Shown here one piece after another: positions 1 through 9,881 of a DNA stretch of 64,000 nt (position 1 is the stretch's first letter; each line of letters begins with the position of its first letter). The translations under genes and the position numbers were made by a program. The notes beneath the pieces are model-generated. The model made no database searches and was not told the origin of the DNA. It saw only the letters and a list, made by a program, of their open reading frames with translations. The stretch is from Halomonas sp. SpR8 (GTDB lineage: Bacteria > Pseudomonadota > Gammaproteobacteria > Pseudomonadales > Halomonadaceae), in assembly GCF_031010195.1 (NCBI RefSeq), contig NZ_JAUAMC010000001.1:124001-188000 (forward strand), given 5' to 3'.

Positions 1-618
1 GATCCAGAAGCGCTGGGTGGCGAACAGATGATCGCGGCCCTTGAAGATTTCAAGCGCACCCGTGAGCTAATGGATGAAGGTATGTCCGGCCGCGACTGGA
101 ACATTGCGACAGCGATGGTGATCGAGGGCGTGGCAGGGTTTCAGCTAATGGGCGACTGGGCCAAAGGTGAATTTACTGCAGCTGGGCTAACCGCCGGAGA
201 AGACTACCTATGTGCGGCAGCGCCGGGCACCGAAGATGCATTCACCTTCAATATCGATAGCCTGGCTATGTTCCGGGTCACCGACGACGAGGAGCGCGAG
301 GCCCAGCAGGCACTAGCCCGCCTAGTGCTTGAGCCGACCTTCCAGGAAGCGTTTAACCTTGCCAAAGGTTCGATTCCGGCGCGTCCTGATCTGGATATGA
401 GCGAATTCGATAGCTGCGCTCAGCAGTCCCTGGCCGATTTCCAGCGCACCGCCGAAGAGGGGGGCTTAGTACCCAGTATGGCCCACGGTATGGCCGTGCG
501 TGCGGATATTCAGGGCGCTATTTTTGACGTGGTGACTAACTACTTCAACGACGCCGATATGCCCGCCGAAGAAGCAGCCGAACGCATGGTGAGCACTGCC
601 CAAGCGGCCTCTTTCTAA
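1..618 (+). CDS. gtsA: Glucose/mannose ABC transporter periplasmic binding protein (5' truncated)
   Basis: C-terminal 205 residues of a sugar-binding protein of the family 1 extracellular solute-binding type. The frame is open from the first base, so the signal peptide and N-lobe lie outside the window. The text GRDWNIA, GDWAKGE, APGTEDAFTFNIDSLA, KGSIPARPD and QGAIFDVVTN matches the Pseudomonas glucose-binding protein GtsA closely from memory. It would capture glucose, and perhaps mannose, in the periplasm and deliver it to the two permeases encoded next. First gene of gtsABCD in the visible part. Substrate is inferred from family resemblance; another hexose is possible. Confidence 0.82.
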   Translation, partial: DPEALGGEQMIAALEDFKRTRELMDEGMSGRDWNIATAMVIEGVAGFQLMGDWAKGEFTAAGLTAGEDYLCAAAPGTEDAFTFNIDSLAMFRVTDDEEREAQQALARLVLEPTFQEAFNLAKGSIPARPDLDMSEFDSCAQQSLADFQRTAEEGGLVPSMAHGMAVRADIQGAIFDVVTNYFNDADMPAEEAAERMVSTAQAASF

Positions 619-645
619 GGTCTTCTAGGCCTTACGTTCTCTAGG

Positions 646-661
646 CGCCGTCGCAACGGCG
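646..661 (+). other. Intercistronic stem-loop after gtsA
   Basis: CGCCGT (646-651) can pair with ACGGCG (656-661) around a CGCA loop, 28 bases after the gtsA stop. No T-run follows, so it is not a clear terminator. Hairpins behind a binding-protein gene often protect the upstream message, giving more binding protein than permease; that role here is inference. Confidence 0.4.
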
Positions 662-712
662 GCGTCTATTCTGCTTGGCAAGGACACTTCTCCAATAAGA
701 GATTCCCTCCCC

Positions 713-1639
713 ATGAAAAATAGCTCTGCGATACGCTTAGCGCCTGGCGCTAAGCGGTCAACGCCCTCCGGCGGTTTGCAGGCGTGGTTGCCTCGTTTGG
801 TGTTAGCGCCATCCGTGGCGATATCACTGTTCTTTGTTTACGGCTTTATGCTCTGGACGTTCGTGCTGTCGCTCACCAGCTCACGCATGCTGCCCAGCTA
901 TGACTTTGTCGGCTTTGGTCAGTACGCGCGCTTAATGGCCAATGAGCGCTGGTGGGTCGCCTCCACCAACCTGATGATTTTTGGCGTTTTGTTTGTAGCG
1001 GTCTGCCTGGTGATTGGCGCGCTGCTAGCGATATTGCTCGATCAGAAAATTCGCCAGGAGGGCGCGCTGCGTACGATCTACCTCTACCCCATGGCGCTGT
1101 CGTTTATCGTTACCGGGGTGGTGTGGAAGTGGCTGCTTAACCCACAGTTGGGTATTCAGGCCATGGTACAAGGCTGGGGCTTTGAGTCGTTTCGTTTTGA
1201 TTGGATTGTGGATCCGGATATGGCCATTTACACCCTGGTGATTGCTGCCGTCTGGCAGGCGTCGGGGTTCGTTATGGCGCTGTTTTTGGCCGGACTACGC
1301 GGTATCGACGACAGCATTATCAAGGCGGCCCAGTTGGATGGCGCCAGCCTGCCGCGGATTTATCTGCGCGTGGTGATGCCGTGTCTACGCCCGGTGGTGT
1401 TCAGCGCGGTGATGATTTTGGCCCATATTGCGATTAAGAGCTTTGACCTGGTCGTCGCGCTCACCGGCGGTGGGCCGGGCTATGCCACCGATCTACCTGC
1501 CACCTTTATGTACGCTCACGCTTTTACCCGGGCGCAGATTGGTTTGGGCTCTGCCAGCGCGATGCTGATGCTGGGCGGCGTGCTGGCGATTTTGATTCCA
1601 TACCTCTACTCCGAACTAAGGAGCCGCAAGCATGGCTAA
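713..1639 (+). CDS. gtsB: Glucose ABC transporter permease, MalF type
   Basis: 308-residue inner-membrane permease of the carbohydrate (CUT1) ABC family. Hydrophobic spans are visible throughout, starting near residue 30 (LVLAPSVAISLFFVYGF). The EAA loop that docks onto the ATPase reads QLDGASLPRIYLRVVMPCLRP near residue 205. The protein resembles Pseudomonas GtsB along its whole length, including the end PYLYSELRSRKHG. It forms the pore with GtsC. The start follows a 94-base gap and has only a weak ribosome site. The 3' end overlaps gtsC by 8 bases, which suggests translational coupling. Confidence 0.85.
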   Translation: MKNSSAIRLAPGAKRSTPSGGLQAWLPRLVLAPSVAISLFFVYGFMLWTFVLSLTSSRMLPSYDFVGFGQYARLMANERWWVASTNLMIFGVLFVAVCLVIGALLAILLDQKIRQEGALRTIYLYPMALSFIVTGVVWKWLLNPQLGIQAMVQGWGFESFRFDWIVDPDMAIYTLVIAAVWQASGFVMALFLAGLRGIDDSIIKAAQLDGASLPRIYLRVVMPCLRPVVFSAVMILAHIAIKSFDLVVALTGGGPGYATDLPATFMYAHAFTRAQIGLGSASAMLMLGGVLAILIPYLYSELRSRKHG

Positions 1640-2510
1640 TGTGATTCGTCGACAGACGCCCGCTGCGCGGCTGGGCCGTGGCCTGCTGTATGGCGTGCTG
1701 ATACTTGCCGCGCTGTTCTATATCCTGCCGCTGGTGGTGATGCTGATGACCTCGGTGAAACCGCTGAGCGAAATCAGCGCCGGGTCGCTGCTGTCGCTGC
1801 CGCAAAACCCTACCCTGGCACCGTGGACGAAAGCCTGGGGCGAAGCCTGCACGGGTATGCGCTGCGACGGCGTCGGTGGCTACTTCTGGAACTCCTTTGC
1901 GATTGTGATTCCGGCGGTGCTGATCTCTACAACGATTGGAGCGCTGAACGGCTACGCGCTGACCAAATGGCGTTTTAAAGGCTCTGAATTAGTCTTCGCG
2001 TTGATGCTGTTCGGCTGTTTTATTCCCTTCCAAGTGGTTTTACTGCCCATGGCGCAAACCCTCGGCTGGCTGGGGATTTCCAGCTCCCGCGCTGGGTTGA
2101 TCCTGGTTCACGTGGTATTTGGCATCGCCTTCACCACGCTGTTTTTCCGTAACTTCTACGTGGGTATTCCCAACGAGCTGGTATCGGCGGCGAAGTTGGA
2201 TGGCGCGGGCTTTTTCCGCATCTTCTGGCGCATTCTGCTGCCGGTTTCCGCGCCGATCATCGTGGTGTCGGTGATCTGGCAGTTCACCCAGATCTGGAAC
2301 GACTTCCTGTTTGGGGTGGCGTTTTCGGCCCACAACACCCAGCCGGTGACCGTGGCGCTTAACAATCTGGTCAATACCTCTACCGGCGTGCGCGAATACA
2401 ACGTCGACATGGCAGCGGCAATGATTGCCGCGCTGCCCACCCTGGTGGTGTACGTGCTAGCGGGAAAATACTTCGTGCGCGGGCTGACTGCGGGTTCCGT
2501 GAAAGGCTAA
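1632..2510 (+). CDS. gtsC: Glucose ABC transporter permease, MalG type
   Basis: 292-residue second permease of the hexose importer, with about six membrane spans. The EAA loop KLDGAGFFRIFWRILLPVSAP lies near residue 190 and the C-terminus YFVRGLTAGSVKG is typical of MalG-like subunits. Strong ribosome site AAGGAG lies 7 bases before the ATG, inside the end of gtsB. It pairs with GtsB. A short insertion CTGMRCDGVGGYFWNS near residue 75 lies in a periplasmic loop and carries two cysteines; the Pseudomonas protein, as I recall it, is shorter there. Confidence 0.85.
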   Translation: MANVIRRQTPAARLGRGLLYGVLILAALFYILPLVVMLMTSVKPLSEISAGSLLSLPQNPTLAPWTKAWGEACTGMRCDGVGGYFWNSFAIVIPAVLISTTIGALNGYALTKWRFKGSELVFALMLFGCFIPFQVVLLPMAQTLGWLGISSSRAGLILVHVVFGIAFTTLFFRNFYVGIPNELVSAAKLDGAGFFRIFWRILLPVSAPIIVVSVIWQFTQIWNDFLFGVAFSAHNTQPVTVALNNLVNTSTGVREYNVDMAAAMIAALPTLVVYVLAGKYFVRGLTAGSVKG

Positions 2511-2547
2511 TAACAACTAGGTGAGTGGCAACCATTTCTAGAAGGTC

Positions 2548-2638
2548 AGAAGCAGCCCTCCGCGGGGGCGCTGTAAACCCATCCCTGGGCGCTACTTTCG
2601 CCATCCATGGCGAAAGACCCCCGCTACGGGCTGCTTCT
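2548..2638. repeat. 91-bp palindromic intergenic element
   Basis: Outer arms AGAAGCAGCCC (2548-2558) and GGGCTGCTTCT (2628-2638) are perfect inverted copies. Inside them GCGGGGG (2562-2568) matches CCCCCGC (2618-2624), and CTTTCGCCAT (2595-2604) matches ATGGCGAAAG (2607-2616) around a two-base loop. The whole can fold as a long branched hairpin. It lies between gtsC and gtsD. It looks like a REP or small MITE-type extragenic palindrome, but no second copy is seen in this window and no target duplication is clear. Confidence 0.75.
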
Positions 2639-2691
2639 AACCAAACTAAATGAATTGGGTTTGTCAGTCGCTTTACTATAGGATTTTCATT

Positions 2692-3813
<1,122 letters not shown>

Positions 3814-3843
3814 GTGTTCTGGTCTGCTGGATCTAAAAAATAA

Positions 3844-3876
3844 GCCCCTGCTGATGTCAGCAGGGGCCATTTTTTT
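3844..3876. terminator. Bidirectional terminator between gtsD and the BCCT gene
   Basis: GCCCCTGCTGA (3844-3854) pairs with TCAGCAGGGGC (3857-3867). T7 follows on the plus strand and an A-run precedes the hairpin, so it can stop both gtsD and the convergent transporter gene. Confidence 0.9.
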
Positions 3877-3899
3877 AGTTTGTTAAACGTCTCAATCGT

Positions 3900-5549
3900 T
3901 TATAGGCGTTGTTGACGTAGAAGCCGCAGTTCGCCATTGAGTGCTTTGATAATCGAGTAGCACATCAGCAATAGCACGATAGAGAACGGAATCGCCGTGG
4001 CGGTGACCCCCGCCTGAAGCGCTGTCAGGCCACCGCCGATCAGCAACACAATGGCGATCAGACCCTCCACAATCGCCCAGAACATGCGCTGCGGGCGGGG
4101 AGCATCGATTTTACCACCGGCGGTGATGGTATCGATCACCAGCGAGCCGGAATCAGAGGAGGTGACAAAGAAAATCAGCGCCAGAACGATGCCCAGTGTC
4201 GACATCAATCCCGTCAACGGCAGTTCATTGAGCATGCCAAACAGCGACAGTTCAGGCCTATAGCTATCAATCACATACTCTTTAACCAAGCTGGTGGCAG
4301 GGTTGGCGTAGAGTTGCTCAAGCGCGGTTGAGCCAAAGACGCCCATCCAGATAAAGATAAACAGGCTGGGAACCAGCAGTACGCAGAGGACGAATTCACG
4401 CACGGTACGGCCCTTCGAGACCCGAGCGATGAACATGCCGACGAAAGGTGCCCAACTGATCCACCAAGCCCAGTAGAAGATTGTCCAAGCCTGACGATAG
4501 GCATCATCGTCACGCCCAAAGGGCGCCGATAACGGCAGAAAATCAGTCACATAGGTGGATAGGCCCGCCCAGAATCCACTTAACGCCAGTAGAGTAGGGC
4601 CAGCGAACAGCACGAAAAAGAAGAACAGGACGGCCAGAACCATATTGATTTCGGAGAGCTTTTTAACGCCACCCTCGAGCCCACGCCACACCGATATCAG
4701 CGCCACCGCCGTGACTAGTACGATCACGATGACTTGGGTAGTAGTACTTACCTCCAGCCCAAAAACAAAGTTCATTCCCGCATTAGCCTGCTGCGCCCCG
4801 AGTCCTAGCGATGTCGCCAATCCAAATAGGGTCGAAAATACGGCAAGGATGTCGATCGTATGCCCCCACCAGCCCCAGACACGGTCACCGAGAATGGGAA
4901 AAAACGCCGAGCGAATCGAGAAGGGCAGGCCCTTGTTATAGGTAAATAGGCCCAGCCCGAGCGCCATGACGACATAAACCGCCCAGCCGTGGATACCCCA
5001 GTGGAGGTATGTGCCCGCAAGCCCTAATGCACTGGCGTCGGCAATAGCGTCAGGGTTCAGCTCGCCATCGGCACCGAAAGGAGACTCAACGCCCAGCGGT
5101 AACGAAACATTGGCGTGATATACCGGTTCCAGCACGCCGAAGAACAGCAGACCAATGCCAATGCCTGCGGTAAACAGCAGCGCAAACCAGGAGAGGTAGC
5201 TGTGCTCTGGCCTAGCGTCGGGGCCGCCCAATCTTACCGAGCCGTGAGGAAGGACCACTAGAGCCAAGCAGAACAGAATGAAGAAATCCACCAGGATCAT
5301 GAAATACCAGTCCAGCGTTCCTGTAGAGAAGGCAACGATAGACTGGAAAACGCTACTCGCCCGTTCAGGAAACAGCAGGGTGAGGACGATAAAAATGGCC
5401 GAGGCAACCGCGGAGACCACGAAGACGCGGTTGTGGATATCAAAACCGAAGGGGCCGAGCTGCCCCTTGATATTATCCTGGCCGACGACATAGTCGGTCT
5501 GCATGTCGCTCGCTATTGAAGGCGACGTAGGATCATTGGGGGTGTTCAT
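3900..5549 (-). CDS. BCCT-family betaine/choline/carnitine transporter
   Basis: 549-residue secondary carrier with about twelve membrane spans. The glycine-rich segment AGIGIGLLFFGVLEPV, the aromatic segment TYLHWGIHGWAVYVV and the FYWAWWISWAPFVGMFIARVS block are hallmarks of the BCCT family. Such carriers take up glycine betaine or related quaternary amines with Na+ or H+ under osmotic stress. The C-terminal tail after the last span is only about a dozen residues, so a long osmosensory tail of the BetP kind is missing. The ATG at 5549 follows GGAG at 9 bases; a GTG five codons upstream has no ribosome site. Substrate is not determined. Confidence 0.88.
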   Translation of the reverse strand: MNTPNDPTSPSIASDMQTDYVVGQDNIKGQLGPFGFDIHNRVFVVSAVASAIFIVLTLLFPERASSVFQSIVAFSTGTLDWYFMILVDFFILFCLALVVLPHGSVRLGGPDARPEHSYLSWFALLFTAGIGIGLLFFGVLEPVYHANVSLPLGVESPFGADGELNPDAIADASALGLAGTYLHWGIHGWAVYVVMALGLGLFTYNKGLPFSIRSAFFPILGDRVWGWWGHTIDILAVFSTLFGLATSLGLGAQQANAGMNFVFGLEVSTTTQVIVIVLVTAVALISVWRGLEGGVKKLSEINMVLAVLFFFFVLFAGPTLLALSGFWAGLSTYVTDFLPLSAPFGRDDDAYRQAWTIFYWAWWISWAPFVGMFIARVSKGRTVREFVLCVLLVPSLFIFIWMGVFGSTALEQLYANPATSLVKEYVIDSYRPELSLFGMLNELPLTGLMSTLGIVLALIFFVTSSDSGSLVIDTITAGGKIDAPRPQRMFWAIVEGLIAIVLLIGGGLTALQAGVTATAIPFSIVLLLMCYSIIKALNGELRLLRQQRL

Positions 5550-5658
5550 AAACAGTTTCTCCACATTGGAGGATGTTATGCCAAACCCCCATCATGAGGA
5601 TATACAGCGTTGAATCGCAAATTGTTGTCGAAAGCTAGATGGCGCCATCACATCTATT

Positions 5659-6699
5659 TCATTCGCGGCTCTGTGGCACCTTGTCTTTGTCGAGGCGCTT
5701 GATCTGCCGCCAAAGGTCTTGGCGTAGATCAGCGATTTTTGGCTGCTCATCGAGTGTAAACGGCACTGGGCGGCAAAGGCGCTGGGCACGAAGTCCCAGG
5801 CGGGCGCTGAGTAGCCCGGTAGCCAAACCCTGCCCGGCACGGGCGGAGAGGCGCCCGGCTAAATCCAGCGAGAGCATATCCATACTGGCGTCGGTGGCCA
5901 GTTCGCTGGCCCCAGCAAAGGCCATGTTGTGTAGCACATTGCGAAATAGCCGCAGGCGGCTGGCGTAGCCGAGCTCAAGGCCGTAGAGGCGGCAAAGCCT
6001 GTCTACCATTGCTAAGCTGCGCCAGGCCACCAGCGCCATGTCTACCAGCGTTAGTGGGCTGATCGCGACCATGATGGCGGTTTCGCCGGACATCCGGGTA
6101 ATCAGCCGCTGGGCCTCGCGGTCACGCGGCGCTAACAGGTGATAACGCAGCAGCGTTTGGATATCTTCGCCGCTATGGTGGGGCTGGCTGGCGCGCTGAA
6201 AGGCCAGCCAGTGCGGATCATCGTCGGCGAGTTTGAGCTGGCGCTTTAACTGCTCAGCCATGGCGCGTGCCTGCTTGGGCGAGCGTAGTGGCAGTTCGGC
6301 AAGCTCGCCGCGCAGCTTGTCGTGGCGTTTCAGACGGCGCAAACGACCCAGCTCCTTGAGCAGTGAGATTCCCCCTAGCCCAATCAAGCTGATCCCGAAC
6401 GCCTGCCAGGCTATGCTCAACCACTGGGACTGGGCTAGCGCGTCAGGAATGCCGGTGACCAGCTCCGCAGTGCCCAAGCCGGCGCCTCCCACCAGAGCGA
6501 ATATCAGCCCCCAGCGGCGTTTACGCGGTGCACCTAAACTGGCAGCGGGCAGGGCTTTGTCTTCTGGCAGGGGCGTTAGTGGATGGTGCTCGCTGGCGCC
6601 CGCAAAGGCTTCGCGCTGGCGAAGAGGTGTTTCTACATCAGCGACCTCTTCGGGCTTGTCATCCAGATTAAAATCGCGCCGCGGCTGTGGGGTGGTCAT
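5659..6699 (-). CDS. ycjF: YcjF-like inner-membrane protein (DUF697/TIGR01620 family)
   Basis: 346 residues. A charged N-terminal region with DFNLDDKPEEV and PLTPLPEDKALPAA is followed by two hydrophobic segments (RWGLIFALVGGAGLGTAEL and SIAWQAFGISLIGLGGISLL) and a helical C-terminal domain containing SPLTLVDMALVAWRSLAM, a DUF697 feature. The start overlaps the end of the ycjX-like gene by 4 bases, so the two are translationally coupled. In enterobacteria ycjX and ycjF sit next to the phage-shock locus. The biochemical role is not settled and I do not assign one. Confidence 0.8.
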   Translation of the reverse strand: MTTPQPRRDFNLDDKPEEVADVETPLRQREAFAGASEHHPLTPLPEDKALPAASLGAPRKRRWGLIFALVGGAGLGTAELVTGIPDALAQSQWLSIAWQAFGISLIGLGGISLLKELGRLRRLKRHDKLRGELAELPLRSPKQARAMAEQLKRQLKLADDDPHWLAFQRASQPHHSGEDIQTLLRYHLLAPRDREAQRLITRMSGETAIMVAISPLTLVDMALVAWRSLAMVDRLCRLYGLELGYASRLRLFRNVLHNMAFAGASELATDASMDMLSLDLAGRLSARAGQGLATGLLSARLGLRAQRLCRPVPFTLDEQPKIADLRQDLWRQIKRLDKDKVPQSRE

Positions 6700-8099
6700 G
6701 TCAGTTTGTCTCCAATCAGCCAGTCAATAGCGGCGTCCATGCGAATATGATCCAGCGCTTCTGAGTGGGTCGGCATCGGGCGAAAGCCGGGGAAGTCAAA
6801 GCCCTGCTGCTGCCAGAAATCGGCAGCGGGTAGTCGGGCGGGGACGTCGCCGGGGTAAACCAGCACGTCTTCGCCCTCTAGCGTAGTGCCGCGCAGTGCA
6901 GGTGAGCGCTTCCCTTCATGGGCCACCTCGCGGGCTTCAGTGGCGCGAATCGCTGCCAGCGAGAGCGCTTTAACCGGCACGTTGGCAAAGCGCAGGTCTT
7001 TAAGTGGCTCTGCCAGCAGCGCCTCTAATAGCTGCACCAGATGGCCGTGTTGGTCAGGTGTCACATGATCCGCTTTGGTGGCGGCAATCGCCAGCCGGTC
7101 AATTTTGGGTGCGAACAGGCGCGTGAGCAGGCTACGCTGGCCATAGTCAAAGCTGTGCATTAACTGGCGCAGTGCTCGGGAAAGGTCTTCAAACCGCTCT
7201 GGGCCTGCATTGAGCGCGCCAAGTACATCTACCAGTACGATTTGGCGGTCGAAGCGGCGGAAGTGGTCGCGATAGAAAGGTTTGACCACCTGCTGCTGAT
7301 AGTAGCGAAAGCGCGCCGCCAGGGTAGCGTAAAGGCTATTGGCGGGCAGGGCCTCCAGCGCTTCTCGAGAAGTATTGGCTTGAGACGCATTAAGCTGGGG
7401 CAGCGGGAAAAACTGCAGTACCGGCGCGCCTGCCAATTCGCCCGGCAGCAAAAAGCGTCCAGGTTGGAGGTCGGAAAACCCCGCCTGCTTGGCGCGGCGT
7501 AGGCCTTGAGCATACTCTTCTGCGAGGGTAGCCAGTAAGGCCTCATCGGCCTCGCCAGCCGGGTCGAGTTGTTCTACCGCCGCCAGCCACTCGCTAAACA
7601 GGCTGCGGCGCTGTTCGCCTGCGTATAGCGCCTGCGCTTGGCTCCAGCTGTAAAAGTCGTGTTGCAGTAGCGGTAGGTCGAGCAGCCACTCTCCAGGATA
7701 ATCGAACAGGTCCAGCGTCAGGTGAGCAATTTCAGGGGTTAGCCAGCCGCTGCGGGCGGGGCGGTAGCGCAGCTGTAAGCGTAACTCGCTGATGCCGCGG
7801 GTGGGCTCCGGCCAGCGCGGCGGCGTATCGTGCAGCGCGGCCATGCCGGGGTCGTAAGGAAAACGCGGTACGCCCAGGTCGGGCTGGTTAAGCCGCTGGG
7901 CACCCAGCAGACGGCCTTCCCGGGCGGCGGGCAGCAAATCGAGCTGCGCCTCTACGCCAGCATGGCGCAGCTGGTTGACCAGCGAGGTCAAAAACGCGGT
8001 TTTGCCCGCTTGGGAGAGGCCGGTGACCGCTAAGCGCAACTGGCGATCTCGCCCACGCTCTAATAAATTGCTCAGTTCGCGACTTAACGGCTGGCGCAT
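6696..8099 (-). CDS. ycjX: YcjX-like P-loop GTPase (DUF463)
   Basis: 467 residues. The P-loop GLSQAGKT lies near residue 27, and LFDYPGEWLLDLPLL carries the conserved family segment DxPGEWLLDLP. A later segment IDRLAIAATKADHV supplies a TKAD base-recognition motif. The family is a predicted nucleotide-binding protein associated with stress response. The ATG at 8099 (MRQPLSREL) is preferred over an ATG ten codons upstream because AAGGA precedes it at 7 bases. It forms a coupled pair with the downstream ycjF-like gene. Confidence 0.82.
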   Translation of the reverse strand: MRQPLSRELSNLLERGRDRQLRLAVTGLSQAGKTAFLTSLVNQLRHAGVEAQLDLLPAAREGRLLGAQRLNQPDLGVPRFPYDPGMAALHDTPPRWPEPTRGISELRLQLRYRPARSGWLTPEIAHLTLDLFDYPGEWLLDLPLLQHDFYSWSQAQALYAGEQRRSLFSEWLAAVEQLDPAGEADEALLATLAEEYAQGLRRAKQAGFSDLQPGRFLLPGELAGAPVLQFFPLPQLNASQANTSREALEALPANSLYATLAARFRYYQQQVVKPFYRDHFRRFDRQIVLVDVLGALNAGPERFEDLSRALRQLMHSFDYGQRSLLTRLFAPKIDRLAIAATKADHVTPDQHGHLVQLLEALLAEPLKDLRFANVPVKALSLAAIRATEAREVAHEGKRSPALRGTTLEGEDVLVYPGDVPARLPAADFWQQQGFDFPGFRPMPTHSEALDHIRMDAAIDWLIGDKLT

Positions 8100-8192
8100 C
8101 CTATTGATCCTTTTGTGGCAATTGACCACTATCCATTAACAGCGCTAACTCACGACAGTGAAAAGGGCTGATTGACCAGTGCCGACATCATA

Positions 8193-8381
8193 TTAACGAA
8201 ACACTAATAGTAGCTGCGAAAGCATCGGCAGGGTGGCAATCAAAAAGCCAACCCCCGCCAGCGTGTAACCTGGCCAGCGGCGGGTCATCTTCTGCGCCAG
8301 GGTAAGGCCGACCAAACACACCACCATACCGATCAAATTAAACGCCAGCGTGGCGGCTTCTAGCCATTGCTGCGGATCCAT
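8193..8381 (-). CDS. Small membrane protein, function unknown
   Basis: 62 residues with two hydrophobic helices (AFNLIGMVVCLVGLTLA and YTLAGVGFLIATLPMLSQLLLVF) joined by a basic loop KMTRRWPG, so probably a two-span inner-membrane protein. A good ribosome site GGGAG lies 5 bases before the ATG, which supports a real gene. It ends 93 bases before the ycjX-like start on the same strand. I do not recognise the family. Confidence 0.62.
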   Translation of the reverse strand: MDPQQWLEAATLAFNLIGMVVCLVGLTLAQKMTRRWPGYTLAGVGFLIATLPMLSQLLLVFR

Positions 8382-8442
8382 TCGGTCTCCCTAGCGCAAA
8401 TAAAAGTGAGCGTATGTTAACAACGCGTTGATGAACCAAAGA

Positions 8443-9312
8443 TTAACCGCGGCTAAGGGTGGTGCCTAACAGATGCTGGGCGCCAGGCACCAGCCACACC
8501 GGATCCAGGCGCGTATTGGCGGCTTCAACGCAGATAAAGTGGCGCGCTACGTCAGCGGGCGTGTCGCTGGGTAGGTCGCTGTTGGGGTGCCACACCACAG
8601 TGGAATCACTCGACTGCTTGCCGATGCGCAGGCTGCGCTCGCCATCGTTGAGCAGCACGGCTTCATTGGTGTGGTAAATGCGATCAACGGCGCCCTGAAC
8701 GGCCAGCGTACCCTGCTGCTCACTCTCGGCAAAGTCGCGCAGCTTATCGAGGTAGCGTGCGCCAGAAAGGCCTTCCAAGCGGCACTGATGGGTATCGGCA
8801 ACGGCTAAATAGGTGTGCAGCGCGCCGCTGGTTTTGACTGGCGTTTCACCGATGTTCTCGCTAATCAGCTCAACGTTTAGGCGCTGGGCGTTGGCTTGTA
8901 CCACCAAGCGTGCGGTGAGCAGTGTATGCAGGGGCTGCACAGGGGAGAGGTGGAGTTCAATTCCCTCAGCATGCTCATCAACGGCGTCCAGTCGCCAGTC
9001 GGCGTGGCGGGCAAGGCCATGGAAGGGGCCGTCGTGGTTGGGGCTCTGGTCGGCATAGCGCTCGTCGGCGAACCATGGCCAACAGAGTGGAATACCCCCG
9101 CGGATAGCGCCAGGCAGCGCCTGGGGCGTAGGCGTCAGCCATAGCCAGTGGGTATCCCCCACAGGGCAGAAATGCAGCACTTGAGCGCCCTGGAGGCTAA
9201 TCACCAACTCGCCCCAAGGCATATTGAACAGCACCACGTCACGGCCTTCCCACTGAACCGTTTGTTGCCCTTGAGTGCTTTTAATCAGTTGATTGAGCGA
9301 GTCGGGGATCAT
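8443..9312 (-). CDS. yeaD: D-hexose-6-phosphate mutarotase (aldose 1-epimerase family)
   Basis: 289-residue galactose-mutarotase-fold enzyme that interconverts the alpha and beta anomers of glucose-6-phosphate in the cytoplasm. Family motifs include GGIPLCWPWF, HGLARHADW, and CVEAAN near the C-terminus. The ATG at 9312 (MIPDSLNQL) follows AAAGGA at 7 bases. Longer in-frame starts lack a ribosome site and would run into the promoter region shared with the divergent glsB-type gene. It could support hexose entry from the glucose importer at the window start (inference). Confidence 0.85.
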   Translation of the reverse strand: MIPDSLNQLIKSTQGQQTVQWEGRDVVLFNMPWGELVISLQGAQVLHFCPVGDTHWLWLTPTPQALPGAIRGGIPLCWPWFADERYADQSPNHDGPFHGLARHADWRLDAVDEHAEGIELHLSPVQPLHTLLTARLVVQANAQRLNVELISENIGETPVKTSGALHTYLAVADTHQCRLEGLSGARYLDKLRDFAESEQQGTLAVQGAVDRIYHTNEAVLLNDGERSLRIGKQSSDSTVVWHPNSDLPSDTPADVARHFICVEAANTRLDPVWLVPGAQHLLGTTLSRG

Positions 9313-9461
9313 GAATTTTCCTTTAAGAGTAGCCAAGCATCTATATCTAGAGGCACCGGAAAGCAACGCCATGTGCTATGGTAGAACAAGCGCGACTGGT
9401 AGGTAAAACGCCTATCAACATACTTAGCTAAAACCCGTCATTGAAATAGTAAGGAGACTAT

Positions 9462-9704
9462 ATGGGCTTTATTGCATGGTTAATCATTGGTGGTCTGGCT
9501 GGTTGGATTGCTGGCAACATCATGCGCGGCGGTGGTTTCGGCATCCTGGGTAACATTGGTGTCGGTATCGTTGGTGCGGTTATTGGCGGTTTTCTGTTCA
9601 GCCTTCTAGGCCTCTCTTCAGGTGGTTTTATAGGCTCATTGGTCACCGCGATCGTGGGTGCGGTAGTGCTCTTGTGGGTCATCAGTAAGGTGAAAAAAGC
9701 GTAG
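9462..9704 (+). CDS. GlsB/YeaQ/YmgE-type stress-response membrane protein
   Basis: 80 residues, almost wholly hydrophobic, with three glycine-rich helices. The pattern GFIAWLIIGGLAGWIAG, then RGGGFGILGNIGVGIVGAVIGGFLF and the basic end SKVKKA, is the transglycosylase-associated-protein family. Members are induced by general or acid stress in other bacteria; the molecular role is unclear. AAGGAG sits 6 bases before the ATG. Divergent from the mutarotase gene across 149 bases and followed by a strong terminator. Confidence 0.85.
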   Translation: MGFIAWLIIGGLAGWIAGNIMRGGGFGILGNIGVGIVGAVIGGFLFSLLGLSSGGFIGSLVTAIVGAVVLLWVISKVKKA

Positions 9705-9723
9705 CTATTTGTCCGCTACCGGT

Positions 9724-9762
9724 AACACCACCGCCCGGCCCTGTGCCGGGCGGTGGTGTTTT
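9724..9762 (+). terminator. Terminator after the glsB-type gene
   Basis: A 16-bp perfect stem, 9724-9739 with 9745-9760, around CCTGT. The T-run is short (9759-9762). The long stem suggests efficient termination. Confidence 0.8.
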
Positions 9763-9881
9763 AGCCCGCCCCAATCCCTATATGTATGACGGTGGCTATC
9801 GGTGTTCACGCCACTTTCCGTTACACTAAGCGCTTTTAATCCGGCGCTTGCTGGTGACATTGTGTTTTTTCGAGGTGCCTC

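Noticed and set aside
2650-2691. Upstream ATG at 2650 for gtsD
   Set aside because: Adds 14 atypical residues; the ATG at 2692 has a ribosome site and the normal family N-terminus.
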